64,000 nucleotides of DNA from JALZUV01 sp963837025 (GCA_963837025.1 CAWILT010000002.1:744001-808000), one strand, 5' to 3'; shown: positions 1-8,617, numbered from the stretch's first letter. Made by a program: numbers and translations. Notes: a model not told the origin generated them from the letters alone.

Positions 1-1
1 G

Positions 2-247
2 CTGCGCCAAACGCACCCTGAGCTACTCCACCTCAGCATGGAAGTTCCCTTTACGGGGAACCCTCCTGCAATCGGTTGGGGCGAGTTAACGGTGTTTAGC
101 CCTGAACTCATTTGCGGCAGCTTCAATATCTACCGCGGAGTTTCGGCTGAGAGCCTCATTTCGCATAAGATCGATCTCGGCTTTGCAGCCGGAATTTGGG
201 GCATCTATCGTGGCGAATTCCACCAACCATGGAGTTTGCCAATTTAA
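2..247 (+). CDS. C-terminal fragment of an unidentified protein (cut by window edge)
   Basis: An open frame enters from the left edge of the window and ends at TAA just before a strong terminator, so this is the 3' end of a gene that starts outside. About 81 codons are visible. An in-frame ATG occurs at 38, but the frame is open upstream of it and no ribosome binding site is obvious there. The visible part is rich in Gly, Ile and aromatic residues and ends in PWSLPI. I recognise no domain. Its position directly before the hairpin at 254-286 makes it the last gene of its transcript. Confidence 0.5.
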   Translation: MRQTHPELLHLSMEVPFTGNPPAIGWGELTVFSPELICGSFNIYRGVSAESLISHKIDLGFAAGIWGIYRGEFHQPWSLPI

Positions 248-253
248 TCACCA

Positions 254-286
254 AGGGGTGTAGCATCACGCTACACCCCTTTTTTT
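254..286 (+). terminator. Rho-independent terminator
   Basis: Perfect 11-bp stem (254-264 with 270-280, arm AGGGGTGTAGC) with a 5-nt loop, followed by a T run. It ends the transcript of the truncated gene at the left edge. Confidence 0.9.
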
Positions 287-289
287 CTC

Positions 290-360
290 GTCATTTCGAC
301 GAGAAATCTCAAATATTGCAATACCTTAGATTTCTCCTCGCTTTGCTTGTTCGAAATGAC
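290..360. repeat. Palindromic repeat, copy A (shortened)
   Basis: Nested inverted repeat. The outer arms are GTCATTTCGA (290-299) and TCGAAATGAC (351-360). The inner arms are GAGAAATCT (301-309) and AGATTTCTC (328-336). It shares arms and core with copy B at 674-763 but lacks about 13 nt in its left arm. The two copies flank the GIY-YIG pseudogene. The size and structure suit a REP/MITE-like element; the family is not identified. Confidence 0.85.
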
Positions 361-368
361 TAGGGCAA

Positions 369-661
369 TTATTGGCTGATGTTTTGCCACAAGTCATTCC
401 ATTCAGAATTTAAAGCTTCTATTAAAGCTACTTTCTTTTCGCGGCGGAATTTCTTTAACTGTTTTTCGCGAGTAATAGCATGCTTCATATCGTCATAAGC
501 TTCAAAATAAACGAGTTTAGTGCATTGATATTTTTGGTAAATCCATCTAACGCTCCAGCGCGATGCTGCGCAATACGCTGCAATAGGTTGCTTGTAACGC
601 CGATGTAAATAACGGTGTTTAGTCGATTTGTAACGATATATACAAAAGGCGCTTTTGGCAT
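369..661 (-). pseudogene. GIY-YIG endonuclease, frameshifted
   Basis: Read from the ATG at 661, the frame gives a GIY-YIG start (MPKAPFVYIVTNRLNTVIYI, then GVTSNLLQRI..HR) and then runs into a stop after about 57 codons. Shifting by one base at a five-T run on the + strand (531-535) restores the expected family sequence (FTKKYQCTKLVYFEAYDD, then AITREKQLKKFRR, ending WNDLWQNISQ) with its stop at 369. The restored product is about 97 residues, the usual length of the small UPF0213-type GIY-YIG proteins. One A missing from a homopolymer explains the break, so real decay and a sequencing error are both possible. Flanking palindromes on both sides suggest that the gene and repeats travelled together. 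Confidence 0.85.
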
Positions 662-673
662 AGTCTAAAGCCT

Positions 674-763
674 CCCGTCATTTCGACGAAGCATAGCGAC
701 GAGAAATCTTAAATGTTGCAATAACTTCGATTTCTCCTCGCTTTGCTCGTTCGAAATGACGGG
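674..763. repeat. Palindromic repeat, copy B (full length)
   Basis: Long imperfect palindrome with outer arms CCCGTCATTTCGA (674-686) and TCGAAATGACGGG (751-763). The inner arms match at about 21 of 26 positions through the GAGAAATC core. It lies directly downstream of the ffh stop codon, so it may also act as a 3' hairpin for ffh. It is related to copy A at 290-360. Confidence 0.85.
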
Positions 764-768
764 TATAG

Positions 769-2238
769 TTATTTCTTTAGCAGCTTTGCTAAATCTGGGG
801 GTAATCCGCCGCTACCGCCCATTTTGCTGAAATCTGGCATAGCACCGCCGCCACCGCCACCGAGTTGGCTCATATCGGGCATACCCATGCCGCCGCCCAT
901 TTGCTGCATCATTTTCATCATGCCGCCTTTGCCACCACCCATTTTCTTCATTTTCTTCATCATGGTTTGCATTTGCAACTGAGCTTTGATGAGCTTGTTA
1001 ATTTCGGAAACTTCAACGCCGCTGCCCAGAGCAATACGTTTTTTGCGGCTACCATTCATTAATTTAGGGTTAGCGCGTTCTTTCTTAGTCATTGAGCCGA
1101 TGATACTTTGTTGGCGGGTAATCACGCTGTCATCCATGCCCGCTTCATCAAGTTTACCTTTTAACTTGCCCATGCCGGGTAACATCTTCATCAACCCGCC
1201 TAGACCGCCCATCTTTTTCATTTGATTTAACTGTTTGTTTAAATCGTTAAAGTCAAACTGACCCGATTGCATCTTTTTGGCCATCGCTTCTGCTTCATTG
1301 CGATCAATCGTTTCTGCCGCGCGTTCCACCAATGACACCACATCGCCCATATCCAAAATGCGGCCTGCAATACGCTCAGGATGGAACGGTTCAAATTCAG
1401 TTGGTTTCTCGCCCACACCCATAAATTTTATGGGCTGACCTGTGACATGCCGCATCGATAATGCGGCGCCGCCGCGCCCATCACCATCAATTCGAGTTAA
1501 AATAATGCCAGTTACGCCAATTTTTTCATTAAATTCACGCGCGATGGTTACGGCATCTTGCCCCGTTAGCGCATCAGCCACCAATAGCGTTTCTGTAGGC
1601 TTGGCAAGGTCGCGCACCTGCACCAGTTCGTCCATCAATTCGCCATCTAAATGTAAGCGGCCTGCGGTATCTAATATCAACACATCTGCGCCAGAAAGTT
1701 TGGCTTCTTTCAACGCGCGCTTAGTAATGGTAACGGCATGTTCACCCTTTACAATAGGTAAGCTAAGGGCATCCGTTTTCGTAGCTAAAATCTCAAGTTG
1801 TTCTTGTGCGGCAGGGCGTTGCGTATCGAGCGATGCCAGCATCACTTTTTTATTTTGTTTTGATTTTAGATAGAGGGCTAATTTACCCGAACTGGTCGTT
1901 TTTCCCGAACCCTGCAAGCCGCACATTAAAATAACTACAGGCGGCGTGGCGCGCAAATTTAGCTCCGCCGTTTCAGATCCTAACAGGTCGGTAAGATGAT
2001 CTTGCACCAGTTTAATCACCATTTGTGCAGGATTAACATTCTTGATAATTTCCGCACCAACGGCTTTTTCTTTCAAGCTATTGACGAAGTCTTTCACCAC
2101 GGGCAATGCTACATCCGCTTCAAGCAGCGCAATCCGCACTTCACGCATGGCTAAATCAATATCTTTTTCCGAAAGGGTGCCGCGTTTGCCTAACCCTGAA
2201 AATATGCCGCCAAGACGGTTACTTAAACTTTCAAACAT
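769..2238 (-). CDS. ffh: Signal recognition particle GTPase Ffh
   Basis: SRP54 protein that binds 4.5S RNA and signal sequences and delivers nascent membrane proteins to FtsY. The N domain leads into the G domain with the P-loop GLQGSGKTTSSGK (about residue 108), DTQRPAAQEQL, DTAGRLHLD, and TRIDGDGRGGAAL at the guanine-specificity motif. The M domain follows and is rich in Met and Lys. At 489 residues it is longer than E. coli Ffh (453) because of a C-terminal tail of Met/Gly repeats with runs of Gly, ending LPPDLAKLLKK. The start at 2238 is the natural N-domain start (MFESLSNRLGGIF). The gene diverges from the bactofilin gene, and the palindrome at 674-763 lies just past its stop. Confidence 0.97.
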   Translation of the reverse strand: MFESLSNRLGGIFSGLGKRGTLSEKDIDLAMREVRIALLEADVALPVVKDFVNSLKEKAVGAEIIKNVNPAQMVIKLVQDHLTDLLGSETAELNLRATPPVVILMCGLQGSGKTTSSGKLALYLKSKQNKKVMLASLDTQRPAAQEQLEILATKTDALSLPIVKGEHAVTITKRALKEAKLSGADVLILDTAGRLHLDGELMDELVQVRDLAKPTETLLVADALTGQDAVTIAREFNEKIGVTGIILTRIDGDGRGGAALSMRHVTGQPIKFMGVGEKPTEFEPFHPERIAGRILDMGDVVSLVERAAETIDRNEAEAMAKKMQSGQFDFNDLNKQLNQMKKMGGLGGLMKMLPGMGKLKGKLDEAGMDDSVITRQQSIIGSMTKKERANPKLMNGSRKKRIALGSGVEVSEINKLIKAQLQMQTMMKKMKKMGGGKGGMMKMMQQMGGGMGMPDMSQLGGGGGGAMPDFSKMGGSGGLPPDLAKLLKK

Positions 2239-2407
2239 GCTTTTTATATAAGCCCCCGCACCCCATTTAGCAATGGGTTAGGTGCTTTGAAATAAAATTA
2301 CATCTGCGCCAATATTTCGCTGGGAATAAGCGTAAGCTTGGGTTATGCTGGTTCAAATTGACAAAACCTGTCTTAAAAACAAGTCATAAAAATATTCTGG
2401 AGGGATA

Positions 2408-3184
2408 ATGTTTAAACGTAAAGACGAAGATATCGATCTGCTTAGCGATGCCGGTGGAAGTAACAATCAAACGAACCAAAAAAGTGAGCCTGCTATGACA
2501 ACCACCCCGGTAAACACCCCAACCTCAACCAATCAAGCAGCCATTAAGCCTGCTGCAACTCCGGCTAACAATCAAGGTAATAACAATAGTGGCATGTCAG
2601 GTGCTCCAACAGGTTACACCCGTCCTAATAGCGATACGGGCACAGTATCGCGCCCTAGCGCATTTCGTCCAACGGGTAACGAGTCAGCGCGTCCAGCATC
2701 GCCTATGGGTCGTCCAACGTCTGATTATCGCCCATCGCCGGTTAATCCAACATCCAATCCAAATGCTTCGGCTGCTGCGAGTAACGCTTCAAATGCCGAT
2801 AAAGCCAAAGCTTCAGGCCGCCGCGTGTTAACCGTTGGGCATGATATTTTGCTTAAAGGCGAAATTGCAACCTGCGATCGTTTAGTGATTGAAGGCTCTG
2901 TTGATGCCACATTGAATGAAGTGCATACGGTAGAAATTGCTGAAACGGGTTCCTTCAAAGGCGCTGCCGAAATTGAAGATGCTGAAATTTCGGGCGTGTT
3001 TGATGGTGAGCTAATCGTGCGTAATCGTTTAGTTATATATGCCACCGGCCAAGTACGCGGCAAAATCACTTATGGTGAAATTGAAATTGAACGTGGTGGC
3101 GAATTAACCGGCACTATTAAATCGTACAAAGGCGAAAGCTTAGACAAAAAAACGAAAGATGCGAAAGACAAAAAAGCCGCGTAA
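2408..3184 (+). CDS. Bactofilin family cytoskeletal protein
   Basis: Bactofilins form nucleotide-independent filaments that localise envelope machinery such as stalk, wall or polarity proteins. The first 135 residues or so are low-complexity (Asn, Thr, Pro, Ser) and probably disordered. The bactofilin beta-helix follows, from VGHDILLKGEIATCDRLVIE through short repeated beta turns of the form G-x-hydrophobic to LTGTIKSYKGE. A short Lys/Asp/Ala tail ends the protein. A good ribosome site (GGAGGGATA) precedes the ATG, and a TTGACA -35-like hexamer lies at 2358-2363. It is monocistronic with a terminator directly after. The long N-terminal linker is longer than in typical 150-200 residue bactofilins. 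Confidence 0.93.
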   Translation: MFKRKDEDIDLLSDAGGSNNQTNQKSEPAMTTTPVNTPTSTNQAAIKPAATPANNQGNNNSGMSGAPTGYTRPNSDTGTVSRPSAFRPTGNESARPASPMGRPTSDYRPSPVNPTSNPNASAAASNASNADKAKASGRRVLTVGHDILLKGEIATCDRLVIEGSVDATLNEVHTVEIAETGSFKGAAEIEDAEISGVFDGELIVRNRLVIYATGQVRGKITYGEIEIERGGELTGTIKSYKGESLDKKTKDAKDKKAA

Positions 3185-3206
3185 TTAATTTATAATATAT
3201 CTAATA

Positions 3207-3235
3207 AAGGGGAGGCTTGAGCTTCCCCTTTTTTT
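3207..3235 (+). terminator. Rho-independent terminator after the bactofilin gene
   Basis: Stem AAGGGGA (3207-3213) with TCCCCTT (3224-3230), followed by a T run to 3235. The convergent nth gene ends just beyond it. Confidence 0.85.
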
Positions 3236-3246
3236 GTTGCTCAAGG

Positions 3247-3885
3247 TTAAGGCGCTGGCGTTTTATGCTTATAGCGACACACATCTTCAATTCGGCAATT
3301 AAAACACATGGGCGTACGTGCCTTGCAGGTATAACGCCCATGTAAAATTAGCCAGTGATGCGCGTGCAGTTTAAACGCGGCGGGCACTTTTTTTTCCAAC
3401 GCTTTTTGCGTTGCGTCGGCTGTTTTGGTTTTCACCATGCCCGTTCGGTTGGCCACCCTAAATACATGCGTATCCACCGCAATCATCGGCACACCGCGCG
3501 CGCAATTTAACCATACGGCAGCCGTTTTTTTACCTACTCCCGCTAGCGATGTAAGCCCCTTTAATGTTTCTGGAATTTTGCCTCTATGCTCGTTTACCAA
3601 TGCCTCACAAAGCGCCATCACATTCTTGGCTTTGCTGTTAAATAAACCGATTGTTTTGATATATTTTTTCAGCCCCGCTTCACCTAAATCGAGTATCGCT
3701 TGCGGTGTGTTATAGCTTGCAAATAGCGCCTTAGTAGCTTTATTCACCCCCACATCCGTTGATTGCGCAGATAGCACCACGGCCACGAGCAACGTAAATT
3801 CGTTCACATATTCTAGCTCAGTTACTGGCTGAGGCTCGGCAGCTTGCAATCGTACAAAAATTTCCGTGATGGTGGCTTGGTTCAT
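3247..3885 (-). CDS. nth: Endonuclease III (DNA glycosylase/AP lyase)
   Basis: Base-excision repair enzyme that removes oxidised pyrimidines and cleaves AP sites. The helix-hairpin-helix is visible as LTSLAGVGKKTAAVWL, where the second Lys is the Schiff-base lysine, followed by AVDTHVFRVANRT with the catalytic Asp. The C-terminal [4Fe-4S] site has the spacing Cys-x6-Cys-x2-Cys-x5-Cys (CKARTPMCFNCRIEDVC). I chose the ATG at 3885 (MNQATITEIF, 212 residues) because it matches the E. coli start and length. The frame is open further upstream, to 4074, but that part overlaps the recO coding region on the other strand. An alternative ATG lies at 3906. It is divergent from recO with about 39 nt between starts. 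Confidence 0.96.
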   Translation of the reverse strand: MNQATITEIFVRLQAAEPQPVTELEYVNEFTLLVAVVLSAQSTDVGVNKATKALFASYNTPQAILDLGEAGLKKYIKTIGLFNSKAKNVMALCEALVNEHRGKIPETLKGLTSLAGVGKKTAAVWLNCARGVPMIAVDTHVFRVANRTGMVKTKTADATQKALEKKVPAAFKLHAHHWLILHGRYTCKARTPMCFNCRIEDVCRYKHKTPAP

Positions 3886-3924
3886 GCCATTGTATATAGC
3901 GGCCATTTGCACTAAAATAAAGCC

Positions 3925-4686
3925 ATGCGCTTTACCGATCATGCCATTTTGCTTTCTGTTACCAAATATAGCGAATCCACCGCTATTTGCCGATTTTTCG
4001 CGCAGCAAAATGGCATCATTTCCGGTGCAGTGCGTGGCGCGATGAGCCGTAAGCAAAAAGGAAATTACCAACAAGGTAACCTAGCACACGTGGAATGGAG
4101 CGCGCGATTAGCCGAACATCTTGGCAGTTTAAAATGCGAATTTACTTCACCCATTTCCGCCTATTTTTTAAATGATGCATTACGATTATCAGCACTCAAC
4201 GCTGCACTCGCCCTCACACAAGCATCGCTGGCCGAACATGACCCACACCCGCAGCTTTTTGATTGTTTGCAAAATCTGCTCGAAAAGCTCAAACATAATG
4301 ATACCACCTGGATGGCCGATTACGCCCGTTTTGAGCTATTGTTGCTGGAGGAATCGGGCTTTCGCCTTGAGTTAGAACGCTGCGCGGTCACGGGTGAAAC
4401 CGAAAACCTCATCTATGTCTCGCCCAATTCAGGCTGCGCCGTAACCGCCCAAACCGGCGAGCCTTATAAACATAAGCTGCTACCGCTGCCGGCATTTCTT
4501 ACCCATAGTTCAAACCCTTGCACGCCGCACATGTTAGCGCAAGCCATGCAGTTAACGGGTTATTTTTTGGAACATCGATTATTCGCTAGCCATTCCAAGC
4601 CAATGCCCCTTGCGCGAATGCGGTTTGAAAATAATCTAAATAAATTGCTGCAATCAAGCGCCCTAGCCGCTAAACAAGCAGTATAA
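3925..4686 (+). CDS. recO: DNA repair protein RecO
   Basis: RecO works in the RecFOR pathway, loading RecA on SSB-coated gaps. The N-terminal OB fold is recognisable (MRFTDHAILLSVTKYSESTA, then GIISGAVRGAMSRKQKGNYQQGN and WSARLAEHLG), in the form usual for alphaproteobacteria. The helical C-terminal domain follows with FELLLLEESGFRLELERCAVTGE. At 253 residues it has normal family length. The next gene, parC, starts 25 nt downstream and the two may be cotranscribed. Confidence 0.94.
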   Translation: MRFTDHAILLSVTKYSESTAICRFFAQQNGIISGAVRGAMSRKQKGNYQQGNLAHVEWSARLAEHLGSLKCEFTSPISAYFLNDALRLSALNAALALTQASLAEHDPHPQLFDCLQNLLEKLKHNDTTWMADYARFELLLLEESGFRLELERCAVTGETENLIYVSPNSGCAVTAQTGEPYKHKLLPLPAFLTHSSNPCTPHMLAQAMQLTGYFLEHRLFASHSKPMPLARMRFENNLNKLLQSSALAAKQAV

Positions 4687-4711
4687 ACAAAAACAATAAA
4701 TTTGAAATTCT

Positions 4712-6940
4712 ATGGCTAAAACTGATAAAACCGAATCTGCTCCCATTCTTCCCGTTGCATTTAAAGATGCGATTGGCGAGCGTTATTTGGCTTACGCCAT
4801 GTCCACTATCACCTCGCGCAGTTTGCCCGATGTGCGCGATGGGCTAAAGCCCGTGCATCGCCGATTGCTCTGGGCCATGCTGCAACTAAAACTCGACCCT
4901 TCAAGCGGCTATAAAAAATGTGCGCGTGTGGTGGGTGATGTAATCGGTAAATATCACCCCCATGGTGATACGGCGGTATATGATACCATGGTTCGCCTCG
5001 CGCAAGATTTTGCCGTGCGCTACCCGCTGGTCGAAGGCCAAGGCAATTTCGGCTCCGTTGATGGCGATAATGCCGCTGCCATGCGTTACACCGAAGCCAA
5101 ATTAACAGCCGTAGCCATGGCGTTGTTAGAAGGTATTCGCGAAAATACCGTTGATTTTCGCCCCACCTATGATGGCGAAGATTCGGAGCCGATTGTTCTG
5201 CCTTCAGCCTTTCCCAATCTGCTAGCCAACGGCTCAGAAGGCATCGCCGTGGGTATGGCCACCTCCATTCCACCGCATAATGCGGGCGAATTATGCGATG
5301 CGTTATTACACCTCATCAAAACCCCTGATGCGCGTATTGAAACATTGGTTGGCAAAGTGCTCGGCCCCGATTTTCCTACGGGCGGTACAATTGTTGAGCC
5401 TCGCGGAAATATTCTCAAAGCCTACGAAACGGGCAAAGGCAGTTTTCGCACCCGCGCCAAGTGGGAAGTGGAAAAAATGAGCCACGGCCTGTTTCAAATC
5501 ATCATTACCGAGATTCCCTATCAGGTGCAAAAGTCACGCTTGCTGGAGAAAATGGCCGAACTTTTCCGCGCGAAGAAGCTGCCGCTGGTTTCTAATTTTC
5601 GTGATGAGTCGGCCGAAGAAATTCGCTTAGTCATTGAGCCTAAATCGCGCCAAGTTGACCCTGAAATGTTGATGGAATCACTATTCAAAGTCACTGAATT
5701 AGAGAACCGTTTTTCACTCAACATGAACGTTTTGGATTCAAAAGGTGTACCGCGCGTGATGAACCTGCGCGAAGTGTTGCAAGAGTTTTTACAGCACCGC
5801 ATGCAGGTGCTTACCCGCCGCTCTGAATTTCGCTTAGAAAAAATAGCGCATCGCTTAGAAATTCTTGCTGGATTTCTCATCGCCTACCTCAATCTTGATG
5901 AGGTAATACGCATCATTCGCGAAGAAGATGAACCCAAAAAGATGATGATGGAAAAGTGGAATTTGTCTGATGTGCAGGTGGAAGCAATCCTCAATATGCG
6001 TTTGCGTCAGTTGCGTAAATTAGAAGAAGTTGAAATTCGCAACGAGCATGATGCGCTTTCGGCTGAACAAGCCGCTCTCATTGAATTGCTATCATCTGAA
6101 GAACTTCGTTGGAATCGTATCAGCGATGAAATTAAAGCAACCAAAGTGGCATTTGGCCAAAAAACCGAACTCGGCAAGCGCCGCACCCAATTTGCCGATG
6201 CACCCACCGATACGGTTATTTCCATCGAAGCCTTTATTGAAAAAGAACCCATCACCGTGCTTTATTCGAAAAAAGGCTGGATTCGCGCCCTTAAAGGCCA
6301 CAATCAAACCACGGCCGATTACAAAGAAGGTGATAGCGAGCAATATAGTTTAAACAGCTACACCACCGATCAAATCTTATGTTTCGCATCTGATGGCCGA
6401 TGCTACACCATTAGTGGCGATAAAATATCGCGTGGGCGTGGCCATGGCGAACCCCTTAATTTGATGATTGATATGGGTAGCTCCGTCAAAATTATCGCGA
6501 TGACGGTATATGAAGCGGGTAAACGCTACTTGCTGGCATCTACAGCAGGCAAAGGCTTCCTAACCCGCAGCGACGATATGGTCGCTTCAACCAAAAACGG
6601 ACGCCAAATTCTCAACACGCCGAAAGATTCACGCGCGATGGTGTTTAGCGAAGTGCCTGCTGATGCTACGCATATTGCCGTAACCGGAAGCAGCCGCAAG
6701 TTACTCATCTTCCCCATTGATCAAATCACCGAGATGAAAAAGGGGCAGGGCGTTACCTTGCAAAAGTTTAAAGATGGTGAATTAACCGATGCCAAAGCCA
6801 TCAATTTAGAGCATGGCCTAAGCTGGGCGCAGGGCGAAAACCGCACCCGCACCGAAACGGATTTAACCACATGGTTAGGCAACCGTGCAGGCGCAGGCAA
6901 ATTGCCACCTCAAGGATTCCCACGCGATAATAAGTTTTAA
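4712..6940 (+). CDS. parC: DNA topoisomerase IV subunit A
   Basis: Type IIA topoisomerase subunit that decatenates daughter chromosomes together with ParE. The order is YLAYAMSTITSRSLPDVRDG, then KPVHRRLLWAM, the quinolone-region helix KYHPHGDTAVYDTMVRLAQD, and the catalytic tyrosine in AAAMRYTEAKL. The C-terminal half is a beta-pinwheel. At 742 residues it has the length usual for alphaproteobacterial ParC. At the positions equivalent to E. coli Ser80 and Glu84 it carries Thr and Asp. This looks like natural variation rather than resistance, but I cannot tell from sequence. ParE is not in the window. The next gene begins 4 nt after the stop. Confidence 0.96.
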   Translation: MAKTDKTESAPILPVAFKDAIGERYLAYAMSTITSRSLPDVRDGLKPVHRRLLWAMLQLKLDPSSGYKKCARVVGDVIGKYHPHGDTAVYDTMVRLAQDFAVRYPLVEGQGNFGSVDGDNAAAMRYTEAKLTAVAMALLEGIRENTVDFRPTYDGEDSEPIVLPSAFPNLLANGSEGIAVGMATSIPPHNAGELCDALLHLIKTPDARIETLVGKVLGPDFPTGGTIVEPRGNILKAYETGKGSFRTRAKWEVEKMSHGLFQIIITEIPYQVQKSRLLEKMAELFRAKKLPLVSNFRDESAEEIRLVIEPKSRQVDPEMLMESLFKVTELENRFSLNMNVLDSKGVPRVMNLREVLQEFLQHRMQVLTRRSEFRLEKIAHRLEILAGFLIAYLNLDEVIRIIREEDEPKKMMMEKWNLSDVQVEAILNMRLRQLRKLEEVEIRNEHDALSAEQAALIELLSSEELRWNRISDEIKATKVAFGQKTELGKRRTQFADAPTDTVISIEAFIEKEPITVLYSKKGWIRALKGHNQTTADYKEGDSEQYSLNSYTTDQILCFASDGRCYTISGDKISRGRGHGEPLNLMIDMGSSVKIIAMTVYEAGKRYLLASTAGKGFLTRSDDMVASTKNGRQILNTPKDSRAMVFSEVPADATHIAVTGSSRKLLIFPIDQITEMKKGQGVTLQKFKDGELTDAKAINLEHGLSWAQGENRTRTETDLTTWLGNRAGAGKLPPQGFPRDNKF

Positions 6941-6944
6941 ACGC

Positions 6945-7526
6945 ATGTTTACATTTCATTTGATTACAACGGGCGGCACCATTGACGCGCAGCCTTATGA
7001 TGTGGCGCATACGCCAGACGTGGTTACACCGTTGCCCAATAGTCTAGTGCCGCAAATGCTACGCTATCTGGGTTATCACAATTTTGTTCACACTGCGCTG
7101 CCGCCTTTAGATTCGAAAGAGTTTTTATCAAGCGAAGTCGGATTATCTCACTTAATTTCGCACATTATAGCATCTAAGCAACCCACACTTATCACCTACG
7201 GCACTGATGCCTTGGCTCTCACAGCGGTGGCAGTTTATGAAGCCACTAAACATCAGCAAAATTCTCAAAAAATTGCTTTTTCTTGTGCAATGACTCCGCT
7301 TTCGAATACGCATCAGCCTGATGGAAACTTTAGGTTTGATCAATGTGATGGAACCGCAAATACTCAGCAAGCGCTGCGCATATTAGAAGATGATTCTTAC
7401 TCTGCAGGCGTTTACATCAGCGCAAATCGCGGGCAGCTTGTAGCCAGTAATCAGCAATTATCACATGTGCGAAAAGAATATGACACCGCTTCGGCTGATC
7501 AGCGTTACTTCGTATTAGATGCTTAA
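6945..7526 (+). CDS. Single-domain asparaginase-like protein
   Basis: This holds the N-terminal catalytic fold of type I/II L-asparaginases. The Thr nucleophile region is TTGGTIDAQPYD (about residues 8-19), and the second motif is YGTDALALTA in place of the usual HGTDT. It stops at 193 residues, whereas complete asparaginases have about 320 with a second domain that closes the active site. Whether it has amidohydrolase activity is therefore open. The ATG at 6945 is chosen because it gives a standard start (MFTFHLITTGGTID) right after the parC stop. An upstream start at 6885 would overlap parC. It is probably cotranscribed with parC. Confidence 0.8.
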   Translation: MFTFHLITTGGTIDAQPYDVAHTPDVVTPLPNSLVPQMLRYLGYHNFVHTALPPLDSKEFLSSEVGLSHLISHIIASKQPTLITYGTDALALTAVAVYEATKHQQNSQKIAFSCAMTPLSNTHQPDGNFRFDQCDGTANTQQALRILEDDSYSAGVYISANRGQLVASNQQLSHVRKEYDTASADQRYFVLDA

Positions 7527-7585
7527 TATGCGATTAAAACTAATGTAATAAGAAAACTTTACTCAATCATAAACTTAGATTATTA

Positions 7586-8299
7586 ATGTGGCTTATGAGC
7601 GAATTGGATCTCAACAAATATATCGGCGCGCGTATTCGTAAGAAACGTAAGGCGATGGGCTTAAGCCTACAACAATTAGCTGAAGTGTTGAAACTATCCA
7701 CGCAGCAAGTACAAAAATATGAATCAGGCGCTTCTAAAATTTCAGCTGATAGGTTGGCGCTCATCTCACATATTTTCAGCGAGTCCATTAGCTATTTTTA
7801 TTCCGATATTGATTTTAATTCCATCACCATTGGCGAGACATCCAATCCAATCGTTATATCCATGTCGCGCCAGCGTAAATTGCGGCTTATGTTAGTCGAA
7901 GATAACCCGTCAGATGCCATGTTATTTCAAAAAAGCGCGGAACGTTTGCAAGCGGTGGATTCAATTTTAATTGAACATCATGCTAGCAAAGTTATTCCTT
8001 ATTTACTTAACCATCAACAAAACCCAAACCACGAATTGCCCGATATTATTTTCATGGATTTAACCTTATCATCGGGTAGTGGCTTTGATTTAATCAAAAA
8101 AATTAAAGACGATCATTCATTGCGCCATCTGGTAGTTGTCGTTATTTCAGGAAGCATAAATTGGGATGATATGATGCGCAGTTATCGCATGGGTGCTGCT
8201 AGTTATATCCTAAAATCCTCTAAAGACAGATCATTAAGTGATACGTTGCAGAATGTTTTAAGCTATTGGACTGAAAGCGTTATTTTACCAAGCATGTAG
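7586..8299 (+). CDS. XRE-type HTH fused to a response-regulator receiver domain
   Basis: Residues about 8-70 form an XRE/Cro helix-turn-helix (IGARIRKKRKAMGLSLQQLA, then STQQVQKYESGASKISADRL). Residues about 95-230 form a receiver domain with the acidic pair in VEDNPSD, the phospho-acceptor Asp in IIFMDLTLSSGSGFD, Ser in VVISGS and Lys in YILKSS, so all catalytic positions are present. Most response regulators place the DNA-binding domain after the receiver; here it comes first. No histidine kinase is nearby. A second ATG at 7595 (MSELDLNKYIGARI) is an equally good start. The promoter region upstream is AT-rich. Confidence 0.88.
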   Translation: MWLMSELDLNKYIGARIRKKRKAMGLSLQQLAEVLKLSTQQVQKYESGASKISADRLALISHIFSESISYFYSDIDFNSITIGETSNPIVISMSRQRKLRLMLVEDNPSDAMLFQKSAERLQAVDSILIEHHASKVIPYLLNHQQNPNHELPDIIFMDLTLSSGSGFDLIKKIKDDHSLRHLVVVVISGSINWDDMMRSYRMGAASYILKSSKDRSLSDTLQNVLSYWTESVILPSM

Positions 8300-8312
8300 G
8301 GTGCAGAACGAA

Positions 8313-8564
8313 CTAATTGCGATTAAACACAAATTTAATACGAAGTTTTTTGATTATCCCAATCGTAAATAATAGCGGTGTTAAAACAAGACAAGCTGGG
8401 CAAATATAACCTGCAGAAATTTTGGTCATAGCTCCAAATAATGTCGTGAAAATGCCAGCGCCTAAGAACTGATTCGCTGTCACGTAAGATTTATTATTTT
8501 CCGTTTCTTGATGCATGCTAACTTTACGTCGTTTTCGCATTAAATAATTAGAAGATGATTTCAT
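8313..8564 (-). CDS. Small membrane protein of unknown function
   Basis: Up to 83 residues with a basic N-terminus (MKSSSNYLMRKRRK) and two hydrophobic stretches (FLGAGIFTTLFGAMTKISAG and ACLVLTPLLFTIGII), ending in basic residues. It contains a Cys-Pro-Ala-Cys (CPAC) between the hydrophobic stretches. A later ATG (MHQETENN) would give a 67-residue product. It converges on the HTH-receiver gene and diverges from the sigma factor gene. I do not recognise the family. It fills an otherwise empty 330-bp gap, which supports it being real. Confidence 0.55.
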   Translation of the reverse strand: MKSSSNYLMRKRRKVSMHQETENNKSYVTANQFLGAGIFTTLFGAMTKISAGYICPACLVLTPLLFTIGIIKKLRIKFVFNRN

Positions 8565-8584
8565 ACATAATATAGCTATGTTTA

Positions 8585-8617
8585 TTGCTTATGAACGTAC
8601 CTTCGCTGAATAAGCAA
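8585..8617. promoter_or_regulatory. Inverted repeat in the sigma-factor upstream region
   Basis: Perfect 8-bp inverted repeat TTGCTTAT (8585-8592) and ATAAGCAA (8610-8617), 17 nt apart, lying 18 nt before the sigF-like start and just upstream of the divergent small membrane gene. It could be an operator or a 5'-UTR hairpin. I see no clear -35/-10 pair. Confidence 0.35.

Noticed and set aside
743..982. Open frame on + strand across the 3' end of ffh
   Set aside because: It is the antisense of the Met/Gly-rich tail of ffh; Pro- and Ile-rich composition results from that repeat.
4809..5273. 154-codon minus-strand frame inside parC
   Set aside because: It lies within an intact, well-conserved gene and has no recognisable product.
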